Of a stretch of DNA of 64,000 bases, positions 50,524 to 59,464 are shown in pieces. This stretch comes from Halalkalibacter akibai JCM 9157. Lineage in GTDB: Bacteria > Bacillota > Bacilli > Bacillales > Bacillaceae_D. Numbering within the stretch: the stretch's first letter is position 1; each line of letters opens with the position of its first letter. Both the position numbers and the translations under genes were made by a program. The notes under the pieces were generated by a model, which worked only from the letters and a program-made list of their open reading frames with translations, made no database searches and was not told where the DNA came from. The stretch lies in the NCBI RefSeq assembly GCF_000513135.1, contig NZ_BAUV01000012.1, positions 35,640-99,639 of the forward strand, read 5' to 3'.

Positions 50524-52191
50524 ATGGCCACGCAAAAAAAGCGACTCGGCGATATTCTTGTTGAGTCTGGAATGATCACAGATGAACAGCTTATGAATGC
50601 ATTGCAGGAGCAAAAGAAAACGGGTGCTCGTTTAGGAGATCAACTCGTTGATATGGAAGCTGTTACCGAGCAACAAATTATTGAGGTGTTGGAATTCCAA
50701 CTTGGAATTCCTCACATTAATTTATACAAGCAGAAAATTGACCCGAAAATCATTGGGATTATTAATGAAGAATTAGCTCGTCGCTACCAGCTATTACCTG
50801 TTGAAAGAATCGGTGATAAGCTAACGGTTGCGATGGCAGATCCGCTTGATTATTTTGCACTTGATGATTTGCGTTTAAGTACAGGATTTCAAATTCAACC
50901 AGCTATTGCCAAAAAAGAAGAAGTTCGTTTGGCGATAAACCGTTACTACGGCATGCAAAAATCCATTGACCAAATGGTCGATGATTTAATGCCAAAAGAC
51001 GATGACCCAGCGTTGCTTGAAATGCAACAATCGGATGAATCTCCAGTAGCAAAAATGGTGAATCAATTAATTTATCAAGCCGTTCAAGAGGGTGCTAGTG
51101 ATATTCACATTGATGCGCTTGAAACAGAAACAATCATTCGCTTCCGTGTTGATGGCGTTTTACGTCAAGAAAGAACCGTTCCTAAAAACATGCACAACGT
51201 TCTTTCTTCAAGAATAAAGATTTTATCTGATCTCAACATTGCTGAAAAGCGCTTGCCTCAAGATGGTCGTTTTAAAATGGATTTGGATTTACGTAAGATT
51301 GATTTGCGTGTTTCGATTTTGCCTACTGTATTTGGTGAGAAAATCGTTATGCGTATTTTAGATACAGGCAATGTTTCACTCGGTATTAACCGCCTTGGTT
51401 TTTCTAGATGCAATGAAGAGAAGTTTTTGAAAATGTTAAATAGTGCGTACGGCATTATTTTAGTTACCGGTCCAACCGGTTCAGGGAAGTCAACGACGTT
51501 GTATTCAGCTTTAACGAATATTAACTCCGATGACGTCAACATCATTACCGTTGAGGATCCGGTTGAGTATCAATTAAGAGGGATTAACCAGGTACAAGTG
51601 AATGCGAATATCGGCATGACATTTGCGGCGGGTTTGCGCTCGATCCTACGTCAAGATCCTGATATCATCATGGTCGGTGAGATTCGCGATACGGAAACGG
51701 CTGAAATTGCGCTTCGTTCGGCTTTAACAGGTCACTTAGTTTTAAGTACACTGCATACAAATGATGCGGTTAGTGCGATTAGCCGTTTAATGGATATGGG
51801 AGTTGAACCGTTTCTCGTGTCTTCAGCTTTAACTGGGGTTGTCGCGCAGCGTTTAGTTCGTCGTGTTTGTTCTTCTTGTGCCCAATCGTATGCGCCGACA
51901 GAAGAACAACAAAGGCTTTATGCTGAACGTGGCTTGACTGTTGAAAAGTTAGTTAAGGGGAAGGGCTGTGCAAATTGTAACAGCACCGGCTATAAAGGTC
52001 GTTTAGCGATTCATGAAACCATATATGTGGATGATACGTTACGTGAGATGATTACGAAAAAGTCATCAGATACAGTGTATCGCCAATATGTACAAAAGCA
52101 AGGCTTCCTCAGAATGATGGAAGACGGATTTCTAAAGGCTGCTCAAGGGTTAACGACTCTTGATGAAGTGTTTAGAGTAACTGTTGAATAG
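50524..52191 (+). CDS. pilB: pilus extension ATPase PilB with tandem MshEN-type N-terminus
   Basis: A 555-residue GspE/PilB-family ATPase that drives pilus assembly. Walker A is GPTGSGKSTTLYSAL (about 316), Asp box DPDIIMVGEIRDTETAE, His box TGHLVLSTLHTNDA, and a zinc tetracysteine (CSSC and CANC near 458-485). The N-terminus has two MshEN motifs: RLGDILVESGMITDEQ at 7-22 with L and Q to 30, and RLGDQLVDMEAVTEQQ at 36-51. MshEN domains bind c-di-GMP in MshE and some PilB proteins; here the second copy has E for the central G. AAAAGGAGC precedes the ATG. Confidence 0.95.
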   Translation: MATQKKRLGDILVESGMITDEQLMNALQEQKKTGARLGDQLVDMEAVTEQQIIEVLEFQLGIPHINLYKQKIDPKIIGIINEELARRYQLLPVERIGDKLTVAMADPLDYFALDDLRLSTGFQIQPAIAKKEEVRLAINRYYGMQKSIDQMVDDLMPKDDDPALLEMQQSDESPVAKMVNQLIYQAVQEGASDIHIDALETETIIRFRVDGVLRQERTVPKNMHNVLSSRIKILSDLNIAEKRLPQDGRFKMDLDLRKIDLRVSILPTVFGEKIVMRILDTGNVSLGINRLGFSRCNEEKFLKMLNSAYGIILVTGPTGSGKSTTLYSALTNINSDDVNIITVEDPVEYQLRGINQVQVNANIGMTFAAGLRSILRQDPDIIMVGEIRDTETAEIALRSALTGHLVLSTLHTNDAVSAISRLMDMGVEPFLVSSALTGVVAQRLVRRVCSSCAQSYAPTEEQQRLYAERGLTVEKLVKGKGCANCNSTGYKGRLAIHETIYVDDTLREMITKKSSDTVYRQYVQKQGFLRMMEDGFLKAAQGLTTLDEVFRVTVE

Positions 52192-52204
52192 AAGGTGACT
52201 GCAA

Positions 52205-53245
52205 ATGGATATGGACAAACTGTTACACTTTGCGTTTCAAAATAAAGCTTCCGATTTACACATTACGATTGATACGACACCAATCGTGCGTATTAATGGG
52301 AAACTAAAGAAAATTGGCTCACACATTTTAACTAGAGAAGAAACAACTGCGATGGCAAAGCAAATTACATCGGACCAACAATATCAACAGTTTGATCAAT
52401 CAGGAGAACTTGATTTTTCTTATGCGCTTGAAGATATTTGTCGTTTTCGTGTAAATATATACAGACAGCGCGGAGCTGTTGGGATTGTTTGTCGTGTGAT
52501 TAACAGTTCGATTCCGACTTTAACGGATTTGAAGTTGCCTGCTGTTATGGAGCAATTTGCAAAGAAAACTCAAGGTTTACTTTTAGTCACAGGGCCTACA
52601 GGTTCAGGTAAATCTACGACTCTAGCTGCTTTAATTGATTATATTAATGAAAACATGAGTAAGCATATTTTAACACTCGAAGACCCGATAGAGTATTTAC
52701 ATGAGCATAAGAAAAGCATTATCAACCAACGTGAAATTGGCTTAGATAGTAAAGGCTTCTCTGTCGGTTTACGAGCAGCACTACGTCAAGATCCTGATGT
52801 TATTCTAGTCGGAGAGATGCGTGATTTGGATACGGTACAAACGGCGATTACGGCAGCTGAAACAGGTCACTTAGTACTCGGAACTCTTCATACGCAAACC
52901 GCTTCTCAAACGGTTCACCGGATTATTGACGTGTTCCCAGCTGAACAACATCAACAAGTAAGGATGCAGATTGCAAGCTCATTAGTAGGGGTTGTCTCAC
53001 AGCGACTACTACCAACGGCAAATGATCAAGGACGAATGGCTGCACTTGAAATTCTAGTGAACAATGCTGCGATTGGAAACTTAATTCGTAGTGATAAAAT
53101 TCATCAAATTTTAACGGTATTAGAAACAAGCAAACATGCCGGCATGCAAACGATCAATATGTCGGTTGTCGATTTAGTTCAAAAAGGACTTGTTACCCGT
53201 GCAGTTGCGGATGAATTTGTGCCGGGTTGGGACAAGCATGAATAA
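52205..53245 (+). CDS. pilT: pilus retraction ATPase PilT
   Basis: A 346-residue hexameric ATPase that depolymerises pili. Walker A is GPTGSGKSTT (near 130), Asp box LRQDPDVILVGEMRD, His box TGHLVLGTLHT, and the PilT-specific AIGNLIRSDK (family AIRNLIRE) lies near 290, so it is PilT rather than a second PilB. A PAS-like N-terminal domain (ASDLHITIDTTPIVRINGKL) is present. Retraction implies twitching, adhesion or DNA uptake rather than a secretion pseudopilus. It follows pilB by 13 bp. Confidence 0.95.
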   Translation: MDMDKLLHFAFQNKASDLHITIDTTPIVRINGKLKKIGSHILTREETTAMAKQITSDQQYQQFDQSGELDFSYALEDICRFRVNIYRQRGAVGIVCRVINSSIPTLTDLKLPAVMEQFAKKTQGLLLVTGPTGSGKSTTLAALIDYINENMSKHILTLEDPIEYLHEHKKSIINQREIGLDSKGFSVGLRAALRQDPDVILVGEMRDLDTVQTAITAAETGHLVLGTLHTQTASQTVHRIIDVFPAEQHQQVRMQIASSLVGVVSQRLLPTANDQGRMAALEILVNNAAIGNLIRSDKIHQILTVLETSKHAGMQTINMSVVDLVQKGLVTRAVADEFVPGWDKHE

Positions 53246-53265
53246 GAGAGAAAGGAGGAACACCA

Positions 53266-54483
53266 ATGAATTTCCTCTACAAGGGAATTGATTCTAGAAC
53301 GGGTAAATCAGTATCTGGCAAGTTGAGCTCAGCTTCTCATGATTCAGCTGTGAAAGAATTGAAGGGAAAAGGACTTTTCATCGCTGAACTGAACGAGCAA
53401 AAAGAAACGATCTGGAATAAAGATCTTGATATCACCATCGGACCACCTGTGAAAAATCAAGATTTCGTTATTTTCTGCCGTCAGCTTGCGACTCTTTTAA
53501 ACGCTGGAACGACCATCGTTGAAGCGATTAAAATATTAGGTGAACAAGTGTCCTCAAAGAAGTTCAAGCAAACACTTGATGAGATTTACTTTGATATCCG
53601 TTCGGGAACGACTTTCTCGCAATCTTGTGCAAAGTATCCAAAGATTTTTGATAAAGTTTTTATTAATATGGTTCGTGCAGGAGAGACGAGTGGGGATTTA
53701 GAAAATGTACTAGATCGTCTTGCCACTTTTTACGAGAAAGAACGTCGTGTTCGTGAAAAAGTGAAATCAGCCATGATGTATCCAATTGCCGTTTCAATTA
53801 TCGCAGTCGGAGTTGTTGTTATTCTCTTAACCGTTGTTTTACCGAGTTTATTAAACAACTTAACGTCAATGGGCGGGGAAATTCCTGTCCCAACGAAAAT
53901 TGTAATGGCGTTATCTGATTTTCTCATTCATCAATGGTATGTCGCCTTATTAATTGTTGCAGCGATTATACTCTCCTTTATGGCAGTTAAGAGAAACCCT
54001 AAAGGTCAATATATGCTAGATTACGTGAAACTAAAAATACCAGTGTTCGGTTTATTGGCACAAAAAACGATTCTAGCACGTGTTACGAGAACAATGGCTT
54101 CTTTATTTGCTAGTTCGGTTCCAGTATTGCAAACATTAACGATGAGCTCTGAAATCGCGAATAATGAAGTTGTCAAAAAAGTCATAAATGAATCAAAGGA
54201 ATCCCTTCGTGCTGGAGAAAGTCTATCACTTCCTTTAAGCAAAAGTTGGGTGTTTCCAAAGCTTGTTAGTCACATGGTTAAAGTCGGAGAGGAGTCTGGG
54301 CAATTAGATACGATGCTTGAAAAAGTAGCAGATTTTTACGAAGAAGAAGTAGAACAAATGGCAGCACGAATGAGTGCAATAATTGAGCCTCTAATGATTG
54401 TCATTTTAGGTGTCATCGTAGGGACGATCGTACTAGCAGCAATTCTACCAATGTTCTCGATCTATGATAATTTCGGTGGCTAA
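53266..54483 (+). CDS. pilC: pilus inner-membrane platform protein PilC
   Basis: A 405-residue GspF/PilC-family protein. Two homologous cytoplasmic domains (FCRQLATLLNAGTTIVEAIK near 68, and TRTMASLFASSVPVLQTLT near 270) each precede membrane segments (MYPIAVSIIAVGVVVILLTV, LIVAAIILSFMAV, IEPLMIVILGVIVGTIVLA). Each domain contains the conserved G-T/S-SG motif (AGETSGDLENVLD and GEESGQLDTMLEK). It couples PilB/PilT rotation to pilin insertion. AAAGGAGG precedes the ATG; a terminator follows, so this is the last operon gene. Confidence 0.95.
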   Translation: MNFLYKGIDSRTGKSVSGKLSSASHDSAVKELKGKGLFIAELNEQKETIWNKDLDITIGPPVKNQDFVIFCRQLATLLNAGTTIVEAIKILGEQVSSKKFKQTLDEIYFDIRSGTTFSQSCAKYPKIFDKVFINMVRAGETSGDLENVLDRLATFYEKERRVREKVKSAMMYPIAVSIIAVGVVVILLTVVLPSLLNNLTSMGGEIPVPTKIVMALSDFLIHQWYVALLIVAAIILSFMAVKRNPKGQYMLDYVKLKIPVFGLLAQKTILARVTRTMASLFASSVPVLQTLTMSSEIANNEVVKKVINESKESLRAGESLSLPLSKSWVFPKLVSHMVKVGEESGQLDTMLEKVADFYEEEVEQMAARMSAIIEPLMIVILGVIVGTIVLAAILPMFSIYDNFGG

Positions 54484-54487
54484 CCAC

Positions 54488-54526
54488 TAAGAACAAGGCA
54501 AATGTTATGTCTTGTTCTTTTTTTAT
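54488..54526 (+). terminator. terminator of the pilus operon
   Basis: AAGAACAAGGCA and TGTCTTGTTCTT, then T-rich tail. It separates pilC from spoIIB. Confidence 0.9.
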
Positions 54527-54613
54527 AAAATTTTCCTTTCTGATGTTCTATCTAGTAACGATAAATAATAGAATAGAGTATACAAGTAGTGATTGAGGAA
54601 AGGAGTGATTTAC

Positions 54614-55717
54614 ATGAATCAGGATAAATATAAAATATCGGTTCGATTAAACGGCAAGGAACAAACTTTGCAAGAGCAGAAGCCAGAAAAGCTGGAAGTC
54701 GATCCAGCTGTTTTGCAGCAAGATGTTTCAAAAGAAATTGTCGCGGCCCGTGACCACGAACAAGAAGACAGAGCAGAAATCATTCCTCAACCAGATAACA
54801 TCATTGATTTTGGAAGTCGGCACGAGGAAAGGGTGCGGAATGGACAACCTTTCTGGGACGATGGAAACAGAGAGAAAAGCCCGAAGCTTCCTTATAAACG
54901 CAAGAAAAAACCTTTTAGTCAAATGAAGAAACCCAAAATTCCATTTATGCTGATAGCAGCGATCTTCTCAGCCATTATAGTCGGACTTGGCTTTGGGACC
55001 GTCATTCTCACTGTTTTTACGAGTGATAATGTTGTTGTTGGAGAGGGGGATGACACAGCTGCAGTCACGGCACAAGCGTCACCAGCTGACGCTCCACCAA
55101 GTTCAGAAGGAGGCAGCTTACCGGCGTTAACGTTAGAAATTGTTCAAGGTGGGGCCTTTACTGAAATGTCTAAAGGTGAAGAAATCGTTGCTCGGATTCA
55201 TGAGCAAGGATTAGCAGGAACATTAACACAAGGCACTGATCCTATTTATATGTTTATCGGAGCGGGTGGAGACCGAGCTCAAGCTACGAAAATTAGTGAA
55301 CTTTATTCAGGGTATGGACAAGATACCTACTTGAAAACATACCGAGTTGAAGGCGAGAACCTTTCCGTTCAAGCAGAAGATTTATCGAACTGGTTCTCTA
55401 GCGCGATCTCTCATTATAAAGAAGTTTTGCAGTTATCAGTTGACGGATTAAGCGGAGGGTCTTTAATTACAGCAGATCGTGTAAAGCAGATTGAAGATCA
55501 AGCGGCTACACTTCAAGCAAACCGTGATCAAGCTTTTGCACACTTATCAGGAGCGTCGCAAGAACACGCTTTAAAAATGGGCGACAACCTAGTTCTAGCA
55601 GGCAAAAAGCTCTCTGAATATCAAAGTTCATCTGAAGCCGAGTCTCTATGGAAGTCACAACAAGCGTTGTTGGACGCTTTAGTGAACTATCAACAAGTAA
55701 TTCAAGCGTTGCAATAG
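54614..55717 (+). CDS. spoIIB: SpoIIB-like sporulation protein with SPOR domain
   Basis: A protein of about 367 residues. A charged cytoplasmic N-terminus (1-105) precedes one membrane segment (IPFMLIAAIFSAIIVGLGFG), a SPOR-like domain (LTLEIVQGGAFTEMSKGEEI, then YMFIGAGGDRAQATKI), and a helical tail. Position just upstream of maf-radC-mreB is that of B. subtilis spoIIB, which helps SpoIIDMP peptidoglycan hydrolases to the septum during engulfment. I chose ATG at 54614 (AAAGGAGTG upstream); TTG at 54593 is in frame but lies before the ribosome binding site. Confidence 0.87.
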   Translation: MNQDKYKISVRLNGKEQTLQEQKPEKLEVDPAVLQQDVSKEIVAARDHEQEDRAEIIPQPDNIIDFGSRHEERVRNGQPFWDDGNREKSPKLPYKRKKKPFSQMKKPKIPFMLIAAIFSAIIVGLGFGTVILTVFTSDNVVVGEGDDTAAVTAQASPADAPPSSEGGSLPALTLEIVQGGAFTEMSKGEEIVARIHEQGLAGTLTQGTDPIYMFIGAGGDRAQATKISELYSGYGQDTYLKTYRVEGENLSVQAEDLSNWFSSAISHYKEVLQLSVDGLSGGSLITADRVKQIEDQAATLQANRDQAFAHLSGASQEHALKMGDNLVLAGKKLSEYQSSSEAESLWKSQQALLDALVNYQQVIQALQ

Positions 55718-55726
55718 AATTAAGAG

Positions 55727-55757
55727 CAGCTGCTGAGTGATCAGCAGCTGTTTATTT
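55727..55757 (+). terminator. spoIIB terminator
   Basis: CAGCTGCTGA and TCAGCAGCTG are a perfect 10-bp stem with loop GTGA, followed by TTTATTTA. Confidence 0.85.
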
Positions 55758-55791
55758 ATGATGAGAGAGCTCGTTTATCGGCAAAATTCCA

Positions 55792-55917
55792 TTTGTGATC
55801 CAACCCTACTAATTTATGATCCGATCTAGCGAGTTTATGATCCAACTTAACCAATTTATGATCCAACTTAACCAATTTATGATCCAACTTAACCAATTTA
55901 TGATCCAACTCTAACGA
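55792..55917. repeat. 21-bp tandem repeat (six units)
   Basis: The unit is TTTATGATCCAACTTAACCAA. Units begin at 55792, 55813, 55834, 55855, 55876 and 55897. Units 3-5 are identical, units 1, 2 and 6 are diverged, and TTTATGATCC (TTTGTGATCC in unit 1) is kept in all six. It fills most of the 325-bp gap between spoIIB and maf. There are no spacers, so it is not CRISPR. Confidence 0.95.
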
Positions 55918-56042
55918 TCATCTCACCCCTCAAGCTCGGTAGTCAGCAAACCTCACATATTTATAGTTAGTGCCGTAATAATTTGGTATTCTATTTTTGA
56001 ACCTGTACAATAGAAGAAAACAATTGTAGAGGTGACCCCTTC

Positions 56043-56615
56043 ATGAAATCTTTCATTTTAGCCTCAGGTTCCCCGAGGCGCAAAGAACTCTTACAACAAG
56101 CCCATTTATCTTTTTCAATCGAAACAAGTACCGTTGAAGAAATAGTTGAAGAAGGACTGAAACCGGAAGAAGTCGTTCAACAGCTAGCTTTACAGAAAGC
56201 GAAAGACGTTTGGTCTAAACATCCACAAGCACTTGTTCTTGGTTCTGATACAGTCGTAGCATATCAATCAGACATTTTAGGCAAGCCTGCAGATGAAAAA
56301 GAAGCAAAGGCGATGCTTGAAACTCTATCTGGAAATATTCATAGTGTGTACACGGGTGTAGCGCTTTGTTCACAAGAGGAAACAATCACCTTTTATGAAA
56401 AAACAGATGTCGAGTTTTACCCTCTATCAGAAGAGGACATCGAGATGTATATTCGCAGTGGTGAGCCGTTTGATAAAGCAGGTAGTTACGGAATTCAAGG
56501 ATTCGGTGCTTTCTTAGTCAAGCGTATTATCGGAGATTATTTTGCGGTGGTTGGTTTGCCGTTAGCTAAAACCGTAAGAGAGCTCCGTAAAAGAGGGATT
56601 CACCCAAACATGTAA
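56043..56615 (+). CDS. maf: Maf-family nucleotide pyrophosphatase
   Basis: A 190-residue Maf/HAM1-superfamily enzyme that hydrolyses dTTP/UTP and modified nucleotides; in B. subtilis overexpression blocks septation. ASGSPRRKELL at residues 6-16, GSDTVVAYQSDILGKP near 70, SVYTGVAL and DKAGSYGIQGFGAFLVKRI give the full set of conserved loops. GAGGTGACC precedes the ATG. It begins the maf-radC-mreB gene order. Confidence 0.95.
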   Translation: MKSFILASGSPRRKELLQQAHLSFSIETSTVEEIVEEGLKPEEVVQQLALQKAKDVWSKHPQALVLGSDTVVAYQSDILGKPADEKEAKAMLETLSGNIHSVYTGVALCSQEETITFYEKTDVEFYPLSEEDIEMYIRSGEPFDKAGSYGIQGFGAFLVKRIIGDYFAVVGLPLAKTVRELRKRGIHPNM

Positions 56616-56668
56616 ATAATTTCATAAAAAGCCTTTAGTTTGTCCATGATAGAAAGGAGCAAAAATCA

Positions 56669-57355
56669 TTGCACTCTTTCCTTATACGTGATGTTCCTGA
56701 ACGAGAAAGACCTCGTGAACGCTTAATTCAAGATGGAGCTAAAGCTTTATCCAATCAAGAGATCCTTGCCATTTTACTTCGGAATGGAACAAGACAGGAA
56801 TCAGTTTTACAGGTTGCTGGCAGGCTCATTGCGAAGTTCGATGGCTTATACTTATTAAAGGATGCGGCGATTGAAGAGTTATGCTCGATTAAAGGAATTG
56901 GTGAAGCGAAGGCTGTTGAGTTATCGGCTGCCATTGAACTTGGCAGGCGAATTCACAGTTTAATTCCTGAAGAAAGGTATGTGATTCGTTCACCAGAAGA
57001 TGTGTCCAATTATGTGATGGAGGATATGCGTTTTCTGCAACAGGAGCATTTCGATTGTTTGTATTTAAATACGAAGAATCAAGTCCTTCACCGTAAAACC
57101 ATTTTCATCGGTAGTTTGAATGCAAGTATTTGTCACCCCCGTGAAATTTTCAAAGAAGCGATTAAACGCTCCGCCGCCTCGATTATTTGCTTGCATAATC
57201 ACCCAAGCGGAGATCCAGCTCCGAGCAGAGAAGATATTGAAGTCACGAAACGATTAACGGAGTCAGGGAAAGTACTCGGGATTGAGCTTCTTGATCATAT
57301 TATTATTGGTGACCGTAAATTTGTTAGTCTGAAGGAACAAGGGTACGTCATATAA
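56669..57355 (+). CDS. radC: RadC-family protein with JAMM motif
   Basis: A 228-residue protein with an N-terminal helix-hairpin-helix (LCSIKGIGEAKAVELSAAIE, near 72) and a C-terminal MPN/JAMM domain whose zinc ligands appear in CLHNHPSGDPAPSREDIEVT plus the upstream Glu in HPREIFKEAI. Despite the name, a role in DNA repair is not established for the family. It starts with TTG at 56669, 10 bp after AAAGGAG, and lies 53 bp after maf. Confidence 0.93.
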   Translation: MHSFLIRDVPERERPRERLIQDGAKALSNQEILAILLRNGTRQESVLQVAGRLIAKFDGLYLLKDAAIEELCSIKGIGEAKAVELSAAIELGRRIHSLIPEERYVIRSPEDVSNYVMEDMRFLQQEHFDCLYLNTKNQVLHRKTIFIGSLNASICHPREIFKEAIKRSAASIICLHNHPSGDPAPSREDIEVTKRLTESGKVLGIELLDHIIIGDRKFVSLKEQGYVI

Positions 57356-57537
57356 TAAGTCGGCTACAACATAAGCGGGGTACGGGTCATTTGAAGGATA
57401 GCGGCGAAAGGAAGAGAATGGTAACATAAGATTGTTGCCTTTTTTGTTTGTAAGGGGAACTTAAGGCTATTTTTTTTATCGTTTATTCGATATAATGAAG
57501 GTTATGATTTCGGTTTTGTATGAAGGGAGATACATAG

Positions 57538-58578
57538 ATGTTTGGTGGGTTCTCAAAAGATATAGGAATTGATTTAGGAACAGCAAACACACTGGTGTAT
57601 GTGAAGAGCAAAGGAATTGTTGTTCGCGAGCCATCAGTTGTTGCATTACGTACGGATACAGGCTCAATTGAAGCAGTAGGAAATGACGCGAAAAATATGA
57701 TTGGTCGTACTCCAGGAAATATTGTCGCGGTTCGTCCGATGAAAGATGGGGTCATTGCTGATTTTGATACAACGGCAACGATGCTTAAGTATTTTATTCG
57801 TCAAGCGTTGAAGAATCGCTCGATTTTCACTCGGAAGCCTTCGGTTATGGTTTGTGTGCCATCAGGGATAACAGCAGTTGAAAAGCGTGCGGTTGAAGAC
57901 GCGACGAAACAAGCTGGTGCGAAAGAAGCTTATACGCTAGAAGAGCCATTTGCGGCTGCGATTGGAGCAGACTTACCAGTTTGGGAGCCAACCGGAAGTA
58001 TGGTTGTTGATATTGGTGGAGGAACAACTGAAGTGGCGATTATTTCCCTTGGGGGAATCGTAACTAGTCAGTCGATCCGTGTTGCTGGTGATGAAATGGA
58101 TGAGGCGATCATTCAGTATGTTAAGAAAAAATATAATTTAATGATCGGAGAACGAACATCAGAAGCGCTGAAACTAGAGATTGGTTCAGCTGGTGCTCCT
58201 GAAGGCGTTGATGATATGGATATCCGTGGTCGTGATTTATTAACGGGATTGCCTAAAACTATTTCCGTTTCGGCAGAAGAAATTGCTGGAGCTCTTCAAG
58301 ACACGGTGACAACGATTATTGAATCAGTTAAAAATACACTTGAGCAATCTCCTCCTGAGCTTGCTGCAGATATTATGGACCGTGGAATTGTGTTAACAGG
58401 TGGCGGAGCTTTGCTTCGTAATCTAGATCGTGTATTAAGCGAAGAAACAAATATGCCTGTACTTGTCGCAGAAAACCCGTTAGATTGTGTAGCGATTGGT
58501 ACAGGAAGAGCATTAGAAAATCTTCATCTATTCCGTTCAAGGGCGGGAATTACATCACGTTCCGATCGGAAAGGGTAA
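57538..58578 (+). CDS. mreB: rod-shape-determining protein MreB
   Basis: A 346-residue actin homologue that guides cell-wall elongation. [20 protein letters not shown] is phosphate-1, [17 protein letters not shown] follows, [19 protein letters not shown] is phosphate-2, and [14 protein letters not shown] is the adenosine motif. A -10-like TATAAT lies at 57491-57496 ahead of the ATG, with a poor -35. GAAGGGAG precedes the start. It heads mreBCD-minCD. Confidence 0.97.
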   Translation: MFGGFSKDIGIDLGTANTLVYVKSKGIVVREPSVVALRTDTGSIEAVGNDAKNMIGRTPGNIVAVRPMKDGVIADFDTTATMLKYFIRQALKNRSIFTRKPSVMVCVPSGITAVEKRAVEDATKQAGAKEAYTLEEPFAAAIGADLPVWEPTGSMVVDIGGGTTEVAIISLGGIVTSQSIRVAGDEMDEAIIQYVKKKYNLMIGERTSEALKLEIGSAGAPEGVDDMDIRGRDLLTGLPKTISVSAEEIAGALQDTVTTIIESVKNTLEQSPPELAADIMDRGIVLTGGGALLRNLDRVLSEETNMPVLVAENPLDCVAIGTGRALENLHLFRSRAGITSRSDRKG

Positions 58579-58591
58579 GTAGGTGTAAGGC

Positions 58592-59464
58592 ATGCTTCCT
58601 TCTTTTCAAATAAAAAATTAATTATTCTTCTCGTCAGCATCATTATTCTGGTTGCGTTAATCGGTTTTTCTAGAACAGACCGACAGCAACTTACGGGACC
58701 AGAACAAGTGATCAGAGACGCTGTTGGATGGGTGCAAACCATTTTTACGAAACCCGCATACGCTATTGCGGGTTTCTTTGAAAATGTACGGGATATTCAA
58801 CACATCTACGAGGAAAATAGATTATTAAAAGCAAGATTAGATGAATATGCGCAAATCTCAGTTGAACGAAATTTGCTTAGAAATGAAAACAATACATTAA
58901 AAGATATGCTTGAACTTGATGAGAGTCTGAATGATTATTTAATGAGATCGGCCGTGGTTATTCATCGGAGCCAGATCGTTGGAGTGAGTATATTGGCTTA
59001 AACCGAGGATCCGAGCATGGAATTAGGCCGAATATGGGAGTCATAGATTCAAAGGGCGGTCTAATTGGTAAGGTGAAAACCGTAAGTGAATTTTCTTCAA
59101 GAATTCAACTTTTGTCTGATAATGATCGAACAAACAGAGTATCAGCGATGATCTCTCAAGATCAACCTGAATACGGGTTTATCGAGGGTTATGATGAAGA
59201 TACAGGTTTACTTATTATGAGAAAAATTGATCTAGAGGCTGAGATAAAGAGGATGTTATGGTTGTGACATCAGGTAAGGGTGGCGTCTATCCAAGTGGTT
59301 TGTTAATTGGAGAAATTGTGAGTGTTGAGCCAGATGAGTATGGCTTAACTCAAAATGCGTACATTCGTCCAACTGCTGACTTTTTTGCTTTAGATTATGT
59401 TTATATTATTGAACGTACAAGTACAACGCTAGACCCGGAATTGCTTGAGGAGGAACCATCGTGA
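58592..59464 (+). CDS. mreC: rod-shape protein MreC, three apparent -1 frameshifts
   Basis: A bitopic protein that links MreB to wall synthases. The restored sequence has 291 residues: an N-terminal membrane segment (LIILLVSIIILVALIGFSR), a coiled coil (IYEENRLLKARLDEYAQISV), and a beta-barrel domain (NRGSEHGIRPNMGVIDSKGG, then VTSGKGGVYPSGLLIGEIVS). Each break is repaired by adding one base: near 58595 (just after the ATG), 58971 (CCC read as CC), and 59246 (AAAA read as AAA). Because MreC is essential in most rods and all else is conserved, sequencing error is by far the likeliest cause. It overlaps mreD by 4 bp. Confidence 0.9.

Noticed and set aside
55792..55917. possible CRISPR array
   Set aside because: The units abut with no spacers and no cas genes are near; it is a plain tandem repeat.
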